DNA of 10,000 nucleotides from Prolixibacteraceae bacterium (lineage in GTDB: Bacteria; Bacteroidota; Bacteroidia; Bacteroidales; Prolixibacteraceae). Every line of letters starts with the position of its first letter. Positions within the stretch are counted from its first letter, which is position 1. The translations under genes were made by a program, and so were the position numbers. Positions 1-7,522 of the stretch are shown in pieces. The DNA lies in NCBI GenBank assembly GCA_017998095.1, contig JAGODU010000145.1:1-10000 (forward strand), written 5' to 3'. The notes under the pieces were generated by a model. It made no database searches, was not told where the DNA came from, and worked only from the letters and a program-made list of their open reading frames with translations.

Positions 1-828
1 ATATGAAGAATAAGGGATTTCAAAAACTGATTCTATTCCATATTCCTGACTTCTCTTAAAAATACTGTCATAATCTGCCACAAGACCATATTCTGATGAA
101 TTAACCAGTGTTGAAAGAACAGCAGCCGCTTCATCATATTTCTTTTGAAACAGATAAACCTTTCCTAACATAGCCTGGGCTGCTCCTTTATTTGCTCTAG
201 TGTATTCAGCACGAGTCTGCGCAGATTTCAATGGTAAAACTTCTATTGCTTCTTTCAAATCTTTTTCAATCTGTCCATAAACAACTGAAGCTTCAGTGCT
301 TGTTATATTATATTCTGAAGGCGCAAGATTAACTGTATAAAAAGCTATATTCCCAAAAGTTTTAACTAACTCAAAATAGTAATAGGCTCTAAGAAATTTT
401 GCTTCTGCTTTATATAAATCCATTGCGGAACTCTGAAGAGTAATATCATTCAATACAATGTTTGCTCTGTAAATTCCATAGTAATTTCTCCTCCAATACT
501 GTAAAACAGCCGGATTTTCAGAAGTTACATCATATTGATAAAAATCCCAGTATTCAGGTCTGTCAGAATAACCACCACCAACCGGTACAGCATCACCGGA
601 AGCCAGATTACCCAACATATAATATGAGCTCCAACCTGAATAATATTTCACCTGAAGAAAATCATAAGCACCACATAATACTTCGAAAGCTTTTTCATCA
701 GTATCAATTGATTGGCTTGCAAAAGGAACTGATCCGGTAAGTTCAAGTTCCAGCCACTCTTTCTGGCAACCGGAAACAACAACCAGTAGTGAAAGAGCCA
801 TTAAAAATTTTATATATACTTTTTTCAT
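1..828 (-). CDS. SusD-like glycan-binding outer-membrane lipoprotein (partial, C-terminus off the left edge)
   Basis: Surface lipoprotein that binds an oligosaccharide and acts as the lid of the SusC transporter. The 276 visible codons are open to the left edge; the family is usually about 500-650 residues, so roughly half is present. Residues 1-20 form a lipoprotein signal peptide with lipobox VSGC and lipidated Cys21. The following QKEWLELE is acidic, resembling the surface-export signal of Bacteroidota lipoproteins. SusD-type helical motifs follow: WRRNYYGIYRANIVLNDI (112-129), AEAKFLRAYYYFELVKTFGN (141-160), and a TPR-like stretch RANKGAAQAMLGKVYLFQKK (211-230). The DxxxAxxxLP pattern near 190-199 is also typical. 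The gene starts 11 bp after the susC stop, so the two are almost certainly co-transcribed. Start choice: ATG at 828 gives a normal MKK signal peptide, but an in-frame ATG at 837 (MVNMKK...) is equally possible. Neither has a clear Shine-Dalgarno. Family assignment is firm; the ligand cannot be read from this half. Confidence 0.93.
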   Translation of the reverse strand, partial: MKKVYIKFLMALSLLVVVSGCQKEWLELELTGSVPFASQSIDTDEKAFEVLCGAYDFLQVKYYSGWSSYYMLGNLASGDAVPVGGGYSDRPEYWDFYQYDVTSENPAVLQYWRRNYYGIYRANIVLNDITLQSSAMDLYKAEAKFLRAYYYFELVKTFGNIAFYTVNLAPSEYNITSTEASVVYGQIEKDLKEAIEVLPLKSAQTRAEYTRANKGAAQAMLGKVYLFQKKYDEAAAVLSTLVNSSEYGLVADYDSIFKRSQEYGIESVFEIPYSSY

Positions 829-839
829 ATTGACCATTA

Positions 840-3800
840 TTAGAAGTTAACATTTATTCCACCTAAGATTGTTCTTGGTCTTGGATATACAGCTCTGTCA
901 ATACCTGCCCATTGTTGTCCTCTGTATCCCCAGTAATCCCCACCTACTTCAGGTTCCATACCCTTATAATTAGTGAATGTCATTAAATTATCAGCAGCAA
1001 CATAAACTCTCAATTTTGATATTCCTATTTTAGAAGTAAGTTTTGAAGGCAGAGTATAACCCAGAGTAACATTACCAATTCTCAGGAATGAACCATCCTG
1101 CAATAAAAAGTCATTTATTCTCGTAAAATTAAAGTTCCTGTCTTTAATTGTTGGTCTTGGAAAATAACCCTGTTCTTCAGCCGACATCCATGCATCAGTC
1201 AAATAAAAATCAGGCTTATTTGTATTAGATAAGTCATTACGAACTGATACTGCAAGAAGTGTTTTGTTCCCCATCTGAGCATAAGCAGCTACGTTAAGAT
1301 CAAATCCTTTGTATTCGCAGTTAAAGTTTAATCCCATAATCCATTTTGGATAAGGTGAGCCAAGATAAGTCTTATCCTTGTCACTTATAGTTCCATCAGG
1401 TCCACCACCTAAACTATCAGGTAATCCTGCAATATCAAGGTATTTTACATCTCCTACAATTGCTGATGACTGAAGTTTCTTTCCGTCTGCATTTACATGC
1501 TGATCAATTTCTTCCTGAGATTTGAATATTCCGTCAGTCTTAAATCCATAAAAATACCATGGCTCGTATCCAATTTCAAAGCGCTTTGAATCACCAAAGG
1601 TTCCTATATTCCCACCTGTAAGATAACTTATACTTTCAGTAATTTCGGTTACTTTACTAGTATTGTGAGAAGCAGTTATCTGAATTTGATATTTAAAATC
1701 TCCGACTTTATTGTTATGTCCCAATTCAAATTCAAAACCTCTGTTTTCAATAGTACCTGCATTAACAGTTGGAGGATCATTACCTGCAAGAGTAGGAACA
1801 GATCCTTCAAAAAGGAAGTCAGATGATTCTTTAACGTAGTAGTCTGCAGCAAAAGTCAGCTTGTTTTCAAACATTGCCAAGTCAATACCAAAATCACTTT
1901 GTATTGATTTTTCCCATTGATATTCCGGATTTACAAGTCGTGTAGGTTCAGTAATAGAAAGTATCTGATCATTTCCGTCAATATAGAAATAAGATCCGGT
2001 TGAACTTGTTGGAAGATAACGCCAGTCCCAACCAAGACTAGATGATACTCCGTTTTTACCCCAGCTGAAACGTGCTTTAAGGAAGTTAATAGGTTCAACT
2101 TTAAAGAAATCTTCTTTTGAAATTACCCATCCTAAAGATACTGATGGGAATATACCAAATTTATTTGCTGGTCCGAATTTTGAACTGCCATCACGACGGA
2201 AATTTGAAGTAATCATATATTTATCCTTATATGAATAACTTAATCTTCCAAATGTAGATGAAAGACGTTCCCATGCTCCTAAACCTCCCCATGAAGTATT
2301 ATTTAAAGTATCAATATAGTTGCCGTAATCAATCCATGCATAATTGTCAGATTCTTTTATCAGTTCTTCTCCATCTCCACCAAGGTACTCATGTTTGTAT
2401 TCCCTTGCAGATGTTCCCAAAACTGCTCCAACAGTATGATCGCCGAATGTTTTGTTATATGAGAAGAAACTTTCCCACTGCCATGTGAAATACATATTAA
2501 TAGATTGATATGCTCTACTCCTTACAGATGGACTATTCATACTATTAATGTATGTTCTTGGATTCCAACCCCTATTGTAGTTATGTGACATATCAATGTC
2601 GAAAGTTGTTTTAAATTTAAGACCATCTAATAACTCTATCTCAGCATAAACTCCACCAAGAAGCTTATTAATAATATCCTGGTCACGATCATTGTACAAT
2701 TGTTGCACAGGGTTTTGTATTTCATTTAAAACAAATTGGGAAATACCAAAGTATCCATTTTCATTCTGTATTCCGGGATTTGTATACCATTCATCTCCCC
2801 ATACTTTCTTCATGTTTTTAACATCTCTTTGACTGAATCCTGTTATATCATTATAATATACAGGTGTTGTTGGATCAAGAACTACAGCATTATTTGTCAC
2901 AGAACCAAATACTGAATTCTGACTAATTCCTTTCTTAATACTATATGTATAAGACATCCTTGCTCCTATAGTTAACCAATCAGTTGCCTTACTGTCAAGA
3001 TTTAATTTGGCAGCATATCTGGTAAATTTGCTTCTGTCACCACCTCCAATAATACCATCCTGATCTGTATATGAAATTGAGAAATAATATTTCCCTTTAT
3101 CTGTACCTCCATCAACACTTATTTTATGTTTTTGTGTTGGAGCACTTTCAAAAATTTCTCCTAACCAATCAGTATCAACATCAGAGTCTGGATAAATCTT
3201 TACAGCATCATCCCATGTTTTAGTAGGATAATCATTCAAATAGGCAGTACGATAATACTGAAGATATTGATCAGTATTCATTACCTTAAAACCCGGAACA
3301 ACACTTTGCACTCCGTAAGAAGATTCATATTCGAAGTTTGTTTTTCCACCTTTCCCCATCTTGGTAGTAATAAGTACAACACCATTTCCGCCTTCAGTAC
3401 CATATATGGCAGCAGATGCAGCATCTTTAAGAATTTCAACAGATGCAATATCTTGTGGATCCAACCAATCAATTCCGTCAGTCCTCATTCCGTCTATTAC
3501 GTATATAGGTCTGACAGTGTTATCTGATCCAACACCACGTATAATGATGTTTTGTTCAGCACCAGGTGCTCCAGAAGTTTGCTGTACCAGAACCCCCGCA
3601 GTTTTTCCCTGAAGAGCTCCTTCAATTCTTGTAGATCTTGATTGAGCAATTTCTTCAGAATTAATTTTTGCAATAGATCCTGTTACAAGACTCTTCTTTG
3701 TTACACCATAACCAACAACAACAATTTCATCTACGCCCTGAATGTCAGTTTGTAATGCAACATCGATCCGATTACGACCATCAATTGCAATTTCCTGACT

Positions 3801-4037
3801 CCTCATTCCTACAAAAGCAAAAACCAACACATTTTGATTGTCTTTCACATTAAGTGAATAATTTCCATCAATGTCAGTAATTGTACCTGTTGTTGTTCCT
3901 TTTACTGAAATACTCACCCCCGGTAGAGAGGTACCATCTTCAGCTGAAGTTACCTTTCCAGTAACATTGTACTGCTGGGCATAACTAATACCCCATAGTA
4001 CAAAAAACAGTAGTAAAAGCAGACATTTTCTTTTCAT
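840..4037 (-). CDS. SusC-like TonB-dependent outer-membrane transporter
   Basis: Imports oligosaccharides across the outer membrane using TonB/ExbBD energy, as partner of the SusD-like protein encoded next. 1065 residues, the normal family size. Residues 1-20 are a signal peptide ending SYA before QQ. Residues about 24-95 are a carboxypeptidase-regulatory-like beta-sandwich (LPGVSISVKGTTTGT, DIDGNYSL). A DEIVVVGYG segment (103-111) leads into the plug, about 112-229, which carries the SusC hallmarks IYVIDGM (178-184), VEILKDAASAAIYG (200-213) and NGVVLITTK (218-226). The remainder is a beta-barrel rich in aromatic strands and ends in Phe (GGINVNF), the usual barrel-assembly signal. No STN domain lies between the signal peptide and the beta-sandwich, so this is a plain transporter rather than a transducer tied to an anti-sigma factor. 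The start has an A-rich upstream run instead of a Shine-Dalgarno. Two tandem in-frame TAA stops end the gene. The substrate is unknown; the neighbouring GH2 hints at a beta-galactoside. Confidence 0.96.
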   Translation of the reverse strand: MKRKCLLLLLFFVLWGISYAQQYNVTGKVTSAEDGTSLPGVSISVKGTTTGTITDIDGNYSLNVKDNQNVLVFAFVGMRSQEIAIDGRNRIDVALQTDIQGVDEIVVVGYGVTKKSLVTGSIAKINSEEIAQSRSTRIEGALQGKTAGVLVQQTSGAPGAEQNIIIRGVGSDNTVRPIYVIDGMRTDGIDWLDPQDIASVEILKDAASAAIYGTEGGNGVVLITTKMGKGGKTNFEYESSYGVQSVVPGFKVMNTDQYLQYYRTAYLNDYPTKTWDDAVKIYPDSDVDTDWLGEIFESAPTQKHKISVDGGTDKGKYYFSISYTDQDGIIGGGDRSKFTRYAAKLNLDSKATDWLTIGARMSYTYSIKKGISQNSVFGSVTNNAVVLDPTTPVYYNDITGFSQRDVKNMKKVWGDEWYTNPGIQNENGYFGISQFVLNEIQNPVQQLYNDRDQDIINKLLGGVYAEIELLDGLKFKTTFDIDMSHNYNRGWNPRTYINSMNSPSVRSRAYQSINMYFTWQWESFFSYNKTFGDHTVGAVLGTSAREYKHEYLGGDGEELIKESDNYAWIDYGNYIDTLNNTSWGGLGAWERLSSTFGRLSYSYKDKYMITSNFRRDGSSKFGPANKFGIFPSVSLGWVISKEDFFKVEPINFLKARFSWGKNGVSSSLGWDWRYLPTSSTGSYFYIDGNDQILSITEPTRLVNPEYQWEKSIQSDFGIDLAMFENKLTFAADYYVKESSDFLFEGSVPTLAGNDPPTVNAGTIENRGFEFELGHNNKVGDFKYQIQITASHNTSKVTEITESISYLTGGNIGTFGDSKRFEIGYEPWYFYGFKTDGIFKSQEEIDQHVNADGKKLQSSAIVGDVKYLDIAGLPDSLGGGPDGTISDKDKTYLGSPYPKWIMGLNFNCEYKGFDLNVAAYAQMGNKTLLAVSVRNDLSNTNKPDFYLTDAWMSAEEQGYFPRPTIKDRNFNFTRINDFLLQDGSFLRIGNVTLGYTLPSKLTSKIGISKLRVYVAADNLMTFTNYKGMEPEVGGDYWGYRGQQWAGIDRAVYPRPRTILGGINVNF

Positions 4038-4089
4038 AAACTTTTTTTTAGATCTCTTTCAGATAGTAAATGTTATAATTATATTGTAT

Positions 4090-4110
4090 TCAAATTCGTA
4101 TCACTAACAT
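4090..4110 (-). other. Possible tiny leader ORF with strong ribosome site upstream of susC
   Basis: On the minus strand an AAAAGGAG sequence (4123-4116) stands 5 nt before an ATG at 4110, which opens a six-codon frame (Met-Leu-Val-Ile-Arg-Ile) ending in TGA at 4092-4090, about 50 nt before the susC start. A textbook Shine-Dalgarno is notable because the real genes here mostly lack one. If the susC transcript begins upstream of 4125, it could be a leader peptide or a ribosome/sRNA docking site. It is short enough to arise by chance, and nothing shows that it is transcribed. Confidence 0.18.
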
Positions 4111-4307
4111 TTACACTCCTTTTTGAGACATTGTTCATTAAATTTTTAGATTATTAGTGAAAAATATTGTACAAATTACGGTATTATGCTACTCAAATTC
4201 AAAAATATAGTACCTACAAAAACTCATCAGTATTGTTTTTAAAACACATCATTAATACATCAAAAAAATATCAATAATTTGAATATAAGATATTTAATTT
4301 ATTTGTA

Positions 4308-4345
4308 TCATATCACATCAAATATGAATATACCCCTACATATGT
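4308..4345. repeat. Symmetric CATAT/ATATG elements, candidate operator
   Basis: TCATAT (4308-4313) and ATATGA (4322-4327) are perfect inverted arms around an 8-bp spacer. Eleven bases further on lies the 8-bp palindrome ACATATGT (4338-4345). Together they place four CATAT/ATATG half-sites within 38 bp, about 270 bp before susC. Dyad symmetry suits a dimeric helix-turn-helix regulator such as the adjacent gene product. AT-rich DNA produces such patterns easily, so this is only a candidate. Confidence 0.22.
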
Positions 4346-4440
4346 TTTTTAAAGTGTATTATTCTTAAAATCCTTAGAAATTGATTCCAGAGAGAATTAT
4401 TTAGCATTTTTATTCAAGAAAAGCCTAAATTGAAAACAAA

Positions 4441-4492
4441 AAAATAAAATTCAATTGGTTTATTTAATCACTGAATATTATTGAATAAATCC
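4441..4492 (-). terminator. Weak stem-loop plus T-run after the regulator gene
   Basis: Beginning 31 nt past the regulator stop on the minus strand, GG(A)TTTATT (4492-4484) can pair with AATAAACC (4464-4457): 8 bp with one bulged base and a loop of about 19 nt. A T-rich run (TTTTATTTTTTT) lies at 4449-4438, a few bases downstream. The stem has only two GC pairs and the T-run is not immediately adjacent, so this is a poor intrinsic terminator. Its place, just after a gene and before a large gap, is the main support. Confidence 0.25.
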
Positions 4493-4523
4493 TGGAAATA
4501 AAAGAATTACAAAGAATAAGGAT

Positions 4524-7451
4524 TTATATTGAGAGAATATAATCAGTAAGATTTTGATCTCTGTTAAGCTTGAACTTTCTTCTAAGCCTGTATCTGCTAA
4601 TTTCAACACCTCTGGTTGTAATATTCATAAGTGTAGCAATTTCCTTACTTGAAATATTCATTCTTAAATATGCTGAAAGTTTCAACTCTTTAGGCGATAT
4701 ATCAGGATGTAGCTCCTTAACCCTTTTTAAAAAATCTTCATGTACTTGCTCAAAATTTGTTTCAAATAAAGACCAAGATTCATCATTACTGGTTTCCTTA
4801 TCTATCTTTCTTATAATCATGTTAATTCTGCCCTTAACAAGATCCTCTTTCAAATCAGCCTGTATCTTTAATAAATCGTTTTTAATCTTATTAAGTTGCT
4901 TATTTTTCTGTACAAGATTTATAGCTGTATTTGCAAGTTCTTTATCTTTATGAATCATATCAGCTCTAAGTCTTTCATTTCTTAACCTTATAATCTCTTT
5001 TTCAGCCACTATCGCATCATTTCTAAGCTTTTCTTCCTTCTCCAGATATCTTTTCTTTTGAAGCTCCTTTTCTTTAAGCCTTGACTTTTCAATTTTTCTT
5101 AAAAACAAACCAACTAAAAACCAGGTAAGCATAATTATCAATGCCATATACATCATAATGGCCGGAATTGATTTATACCATGGAGGTAAAATTGTAAAAT
5201 TGAAAGGCTCAGGTGAGGATTCAACATCATATTTATTTTTAGTTTTTACCCTGAAAGTATAATCTCCGTCAGGTAAATTTGTGTATTCTTTAGCTGATTC
5301 AGTTTGCCATTCAGACCATTCCTGATCAAAACCATCCATTTTATATGAAAACCTTGTTTCATTATTCCCCTCAAAAAATAATCCTGAATAGGTAAATCTA
5401 AGGGAATTATCTTTGTATTTTATTTGAGGCACCTCCTCTTTCGATTCATATTTATTGCTTACCCTTAAGCCGGAATATATAAATTCATTTTTACCAAGTA
5501 CAGAAACACTATTTATTATAGCATTAAAACCCCTTCTGTAATCTATCACCATCTTTGGATTATAATGAGCAAATCCTTTCTCAAGGGCAATTAAAACATT
5601 CTCATCATCTATAGCATTGAAATGAAAGAAGCTGCCAATAAATTTTCCTTTTAACTTATAGAATGGATATGATACATTTGAATAAGTCCCATCTTCCTGA
5701 AATCTTAATACCCCACCTTCGTTATTTGTACATATATACCAGATATTCTTCATGTTGTCTTCCTGTATATACATTACAGGCTTATTCTCAAACATATTAT
5801 TATATTGAACTGATCTGGTAAAAACATTACTTCTAAAATCAAATTGATAAATACCTTCTGGAGAAGTTATTATAACATCACCATTATTCATCAGCTTTAT
5901 TTTATTCAGGTAATCTGAAGGTAACCCATCTGCCTGGCTAAATCTGCGAATAAACTGTACACTATCTAAAGTTGGCGTTAATCTATAAAGCGTAACTCCA
6001 TTAAAAGCATGGCTAACCCAAATATATCTATCCTTAAGGCATGCAACCTCCTGACAAGAATAGTTTATTCCTCTGATATTTGATATATACTTCATAGAAC
6101 CACCTTCAAATAAACAAAGTTCTAAACCATTATAAGTTCCTTCAATAAAATATCCGGGTTTATCAGGAATTGAAAAGTAAGCCCAGCAACCCGGTACTTC
6201 ATTTATATTCTCAGCTTTTGTTCCCCTTATTAAATAACTACCATTGTTGTGCCCACAAAAAAGTAATCCATTTATCTCCTGCAAACTCCATACTTGTCCT
6301 GAAGTATTTTCTACCATCTTAAAATCAGAAGAATTAAGATAAGGATTTTTAAATCTTTCAAGACTACAATAAAAAAGCCCCTGATTGGTACCGATATACA
6401 AAAGATTATTATAAACTATTGATGTGTATCCTGTTCCAAATCCGTAATAATCTTGTAGTAAGGTTACCGGAGAATTGATTTCAATATAATCAATACCATT
6501 ATCCAGTCCTAACCATAAGTTGCCGTCTATATCCAGACACATACTTAATACTGTATTGTTTTGTAATCCCTTCTCTCTGTTGATTATTTGCTTAACATTT
6601 CCACTTTTATCACATATTATAAGTCCATTTTGAATTGTACCAAATGCAAAATGCTTTTCATCGACTTCAACACTTGAATAAATCTGATGCCTTTTACATA
6701 ATTCGTTTACTTCTTTATTCCATGGTTTAAGATTTACCCCATCATAATGAAAAAGACCATCCTTTGCAGTTCCTATTAATATTTCGTCATTATTCAATGG
6801 AAGTATTGACCAAACTTCATTCCTTATAAAGAATTCCCCTGAAGGAATTTTCTTTAGAAATCCATTTTTAAATTCCATCAATCCATTGTCTCTGTCAAGA
6901 ACATAAAGCGTTCCATTAACAAAGTATGAATAATGAAATATACTTCGGGGTAATACTACTTCAATTTTACCGTCTTTATAAAAATATAAACCTTCAAAAG
7001 CCTGAAAAACTATACCCCAAGGTCCTTCATAAATCTTCCAGATATCACCAAATTTCTTGTTCCCTTTCGGAATCAAATCCATCAAAGAATTGTAAATAAG
7101 CTTACCACTTTTATCATTAGAAAAGTACCCAATTTCATTATATGCTCCTACATATAAAATCTGTTGAGATTCTGAAAAATGAAGAGACCTTACATTTGAG
7201 CCGTTAGGAACAGAAAACAGTCCCCAGAATTGACCATCATATCTCAAAAGGCCATTATTATTACCAAAGTACATAACTCCATTACTTCCCTGCTCAACAG
7301 CCCAATTTTGTGTCCCGGCAATATATTCCGAACGCTCAAAGTTTTGTATAGTAGGAACCCCGATTTCTTTTACTACAGAGTAAGCTATGTTAGATATAAC
7401 TCCAAAAAAAATCAGAATTATAATGCGGATAATAATAGAATTTTTTAACAT
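4524..7451 (-). CDS. Membrane-spanning PUL sensor/regulator: beta-propeller repeats, Y_Y_Y domain, TM helix, coiled coil, LuxR-type helix-turn-helix
   Basis: Probable inner-membrane one-polypeptide transcription regulator that senses a glycan in the periplasm. In order: N-terminal signal/anchor (about 6-25); propeller repeats of the two-component-regulator type from about 45 to 630, with blades such as VMYFGNNNGLLRYDG (59-73), ILIGTAKDGLFHYDG (224-238), DGNLWLGLDNGI (309-320) and LLYIGTNQGLFY (350-361); a Y_Y_Y domain (about 680-753, with RFSYKMDGFDQEWSEW at 700-715); one membrane helix (about 763-784); a charged coiled coil (about 785-880); and a C-terminal helix-turn-helix (about 918-962, SPKELKLSAYLRMNISSKEI followed by ATLMNITTRGVEISRYRLRR). 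I see no histidine-kinase, ATPase or receiver motifs, unlike hybrid two-component systems; 975 residues fits the kinase-less type. Just before the ATG is TAGGAACAG, a weak ribosome site. It lies between the GH2 gene and susC, so PUL control is the natural inference; ligand and target site are not visible. Confidence 0.92.
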   Translation of the reverse strand: MLKNSIIIRIIILIFFGVISNIAYSVVKEIGVPTIQNFERSEYIAGTQNWAVEQGSNGVMYFGNNNGLLRYDGQFWGLFSVPNGSNVRSLHFSESQQILYVGAYNEIGYFSNDKSGKLIYNSLMDLIPKGNKKFGDIWKIYEGPWGIVFQAFEGLYFYKDGKIEVVLPRSIFHYSYFVNGTLYVLDRDNGLMEFKNGFLKKIPSGEFFIRNEVWSILPLNNDEILIGTAKDGLFHYDGVNLKPWNKEVNELCKRHQIYSSVEVDEKHFAFGTIQNGLIICDKSGNVKQIINREKGLQNNTVLSMCLDIDGNLWLGLDNGIDYIEINSPVTLLQDYYGFGTGYTSIVYNNLLYIGTNQGLFYCSLERFKNPYLNSSDFKMVENTSGQVWSLQEINGLLFCGHNNGSYLIRGTKAENINEVPGCWAYFSIPDKPGYFIEGTYNGLELCLFEGGSMKYISNIRGINYSCQEVACLKDRYIWVSHAFNGVTLYRLTPTLDSVQFIRRFSQADGLPSDYLNKIKLMNNGDVIITSPEGIYQFDFRSNVFTRSVQYNNMFENKPVMYIQEDNMKNIWYICTNNEGGVLRFQEDGTYSNVSYPFYKLKGKFIGSFFHFNAIDDENVLIALEKGFAHYNPKMVIDYRRGFNAIINSVSVLGKNEFIYSGLRVSNKYESKEEVPQIKYKDNSLRFTYSGLFFEGNNETRFSYKMDGFDQEWSEWQTESAKEYTNLPDGDYTFRVKTKNKYDVESSPEPFNFTILPPWYKSIPAIMMYMALIIMLTWFLVGLFLRKIEKSRLKEKELQKKRYLEKEEKLRNDAIVAEKEIIRLRNERLRADMIHKDKELANTAINLVQKNKQLNKIKNDLLKIQADLKEDLVKGRINMIIRKIDKETSNDESWSLFETNFEQVHEDFLKRVKELHPDISPKELKLSAYLRMNISSKEIATLMNITTRGVEISRYRLRRKFKLNRDQNLTDYILSI

Positions 7452-7475
7452 CTGTTCCTATGTCTGAAGTTTAAA

Positions 7476-7500
7476 CATTAAAAGTTAATTACTTTTATTG
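7476..7500. repeat. AT-rich inverted repeat between GH2 and regulator genes
   Basis: CATTAAAAGT (7476-7485) and ACTTTTATTG (7491-7500) are inverted arms pairing at 9 of 10 positions around a 5-bp spacer, TAATT; the inner 7 bp are perfect. It sits in the 71-bp gap, 22 bp after the GH2 stop and 24 bp before the regulator start. It could be an operator for the regulator's own expression or a weak attenuating hairpin between the two genes. No T-run follows on the minus strand, so it is not a good intrinsic terminator. No promoter with correct -33/-7 spacing is visible in the gap. Confidence 0.35.
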
Positions 7501-7522
7501 CAAAACATTCATTTTTATTATA

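Larger units (their letters stand above)
4038..4523 (-). promoter_or_regulatory. Non-coding region upstream of susC; probable promoter and operator region
   Basis: 486 bp of very AT-rich DNA with no credible gene, between the stop of the regulator and the start of susC. It is by far the largest gap in the window, so it is the natural place for the regulated promoter of the susC-susD transcription unit and for a terminator of the regulator gene. Elements visible inside are listed separately: a weak stem-loop with a T-run near the regulator end, symmetric CATAT/ATATG elements in the middle, and a tiny ribosome-site-plus-ORF near susC. One exact match to the Bacteroidota -7 element (TAnnTTTG, minus strand 4207-4200) has no -33 TTTG at the usual distance, so no promoter can be placed. 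A 10-bp AT-only palindrome, TATAATTATA, lies at 4074-4083. The role is inferred from position. Confidence 0.5.

Noticed and set aside
462..740. Open frame of 92 codons on the plus strand
   Set aside because: It lies wholly inside the SusD-like gene on the opposite strand, and its Asn/His-rich translation resembles no protein family; it is an antisense shadow.
2258..3612. Several short open frames, on both strands, inside the transporter gene (2258-2488, 3267-3527, 3281-3472, 3361-3612)
   Set aside because: They overlap the firmly identified SusC-like coding sequence in other frames and have no domain motifs or ribosome sites of their own.
4200..4207. Exact match to the Bacteroidota -7 promoter element TAnnTTTG on the minus strand, upstream of susC
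   Set aside because: The -33 TTTG is absent at the expected distance (the nearest upstream TTTG is only about 9 bp away), and one chance match is not surprising in a 486-bp AT-rich gap.
4524..4900. Possible histidine-kinase remnant in the cytoplasmic part of the regulator
   Set aside because: The segment before the helix-turn-helix is a Lys/Glu-rich coiled coil with no H-box, N, G1 or G2 motifs; it matches the kinase-less family instead.
4570..4953. Plus-strand open frame of 127 codons with hydrophobic, Leu/Ser-rich translation
   Set aside because: It is antisense to the coiled-coil and helix-turn-helix part of the regulator; the reverse complement of Lys/Glu-rich codons gives Leu/Phe/Ser-rich peptides that look like membrane segments but are artefacts.
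7230..7448. Plus-strand open frame of 72 codons antisense to the start of the regulator
   Set aside because: It overlaps the signal sequence and first propeller blades of a well-supported gene and has no recognisable features.
7480..7504. TTTG (7504-7501) and TAACTTTT (7487-7480) as a possible regulator promoter
   Set aside because: The spacer is 13 bp, clearly shorter than the usual distance between the two elements, and the -7 match is imperfect.
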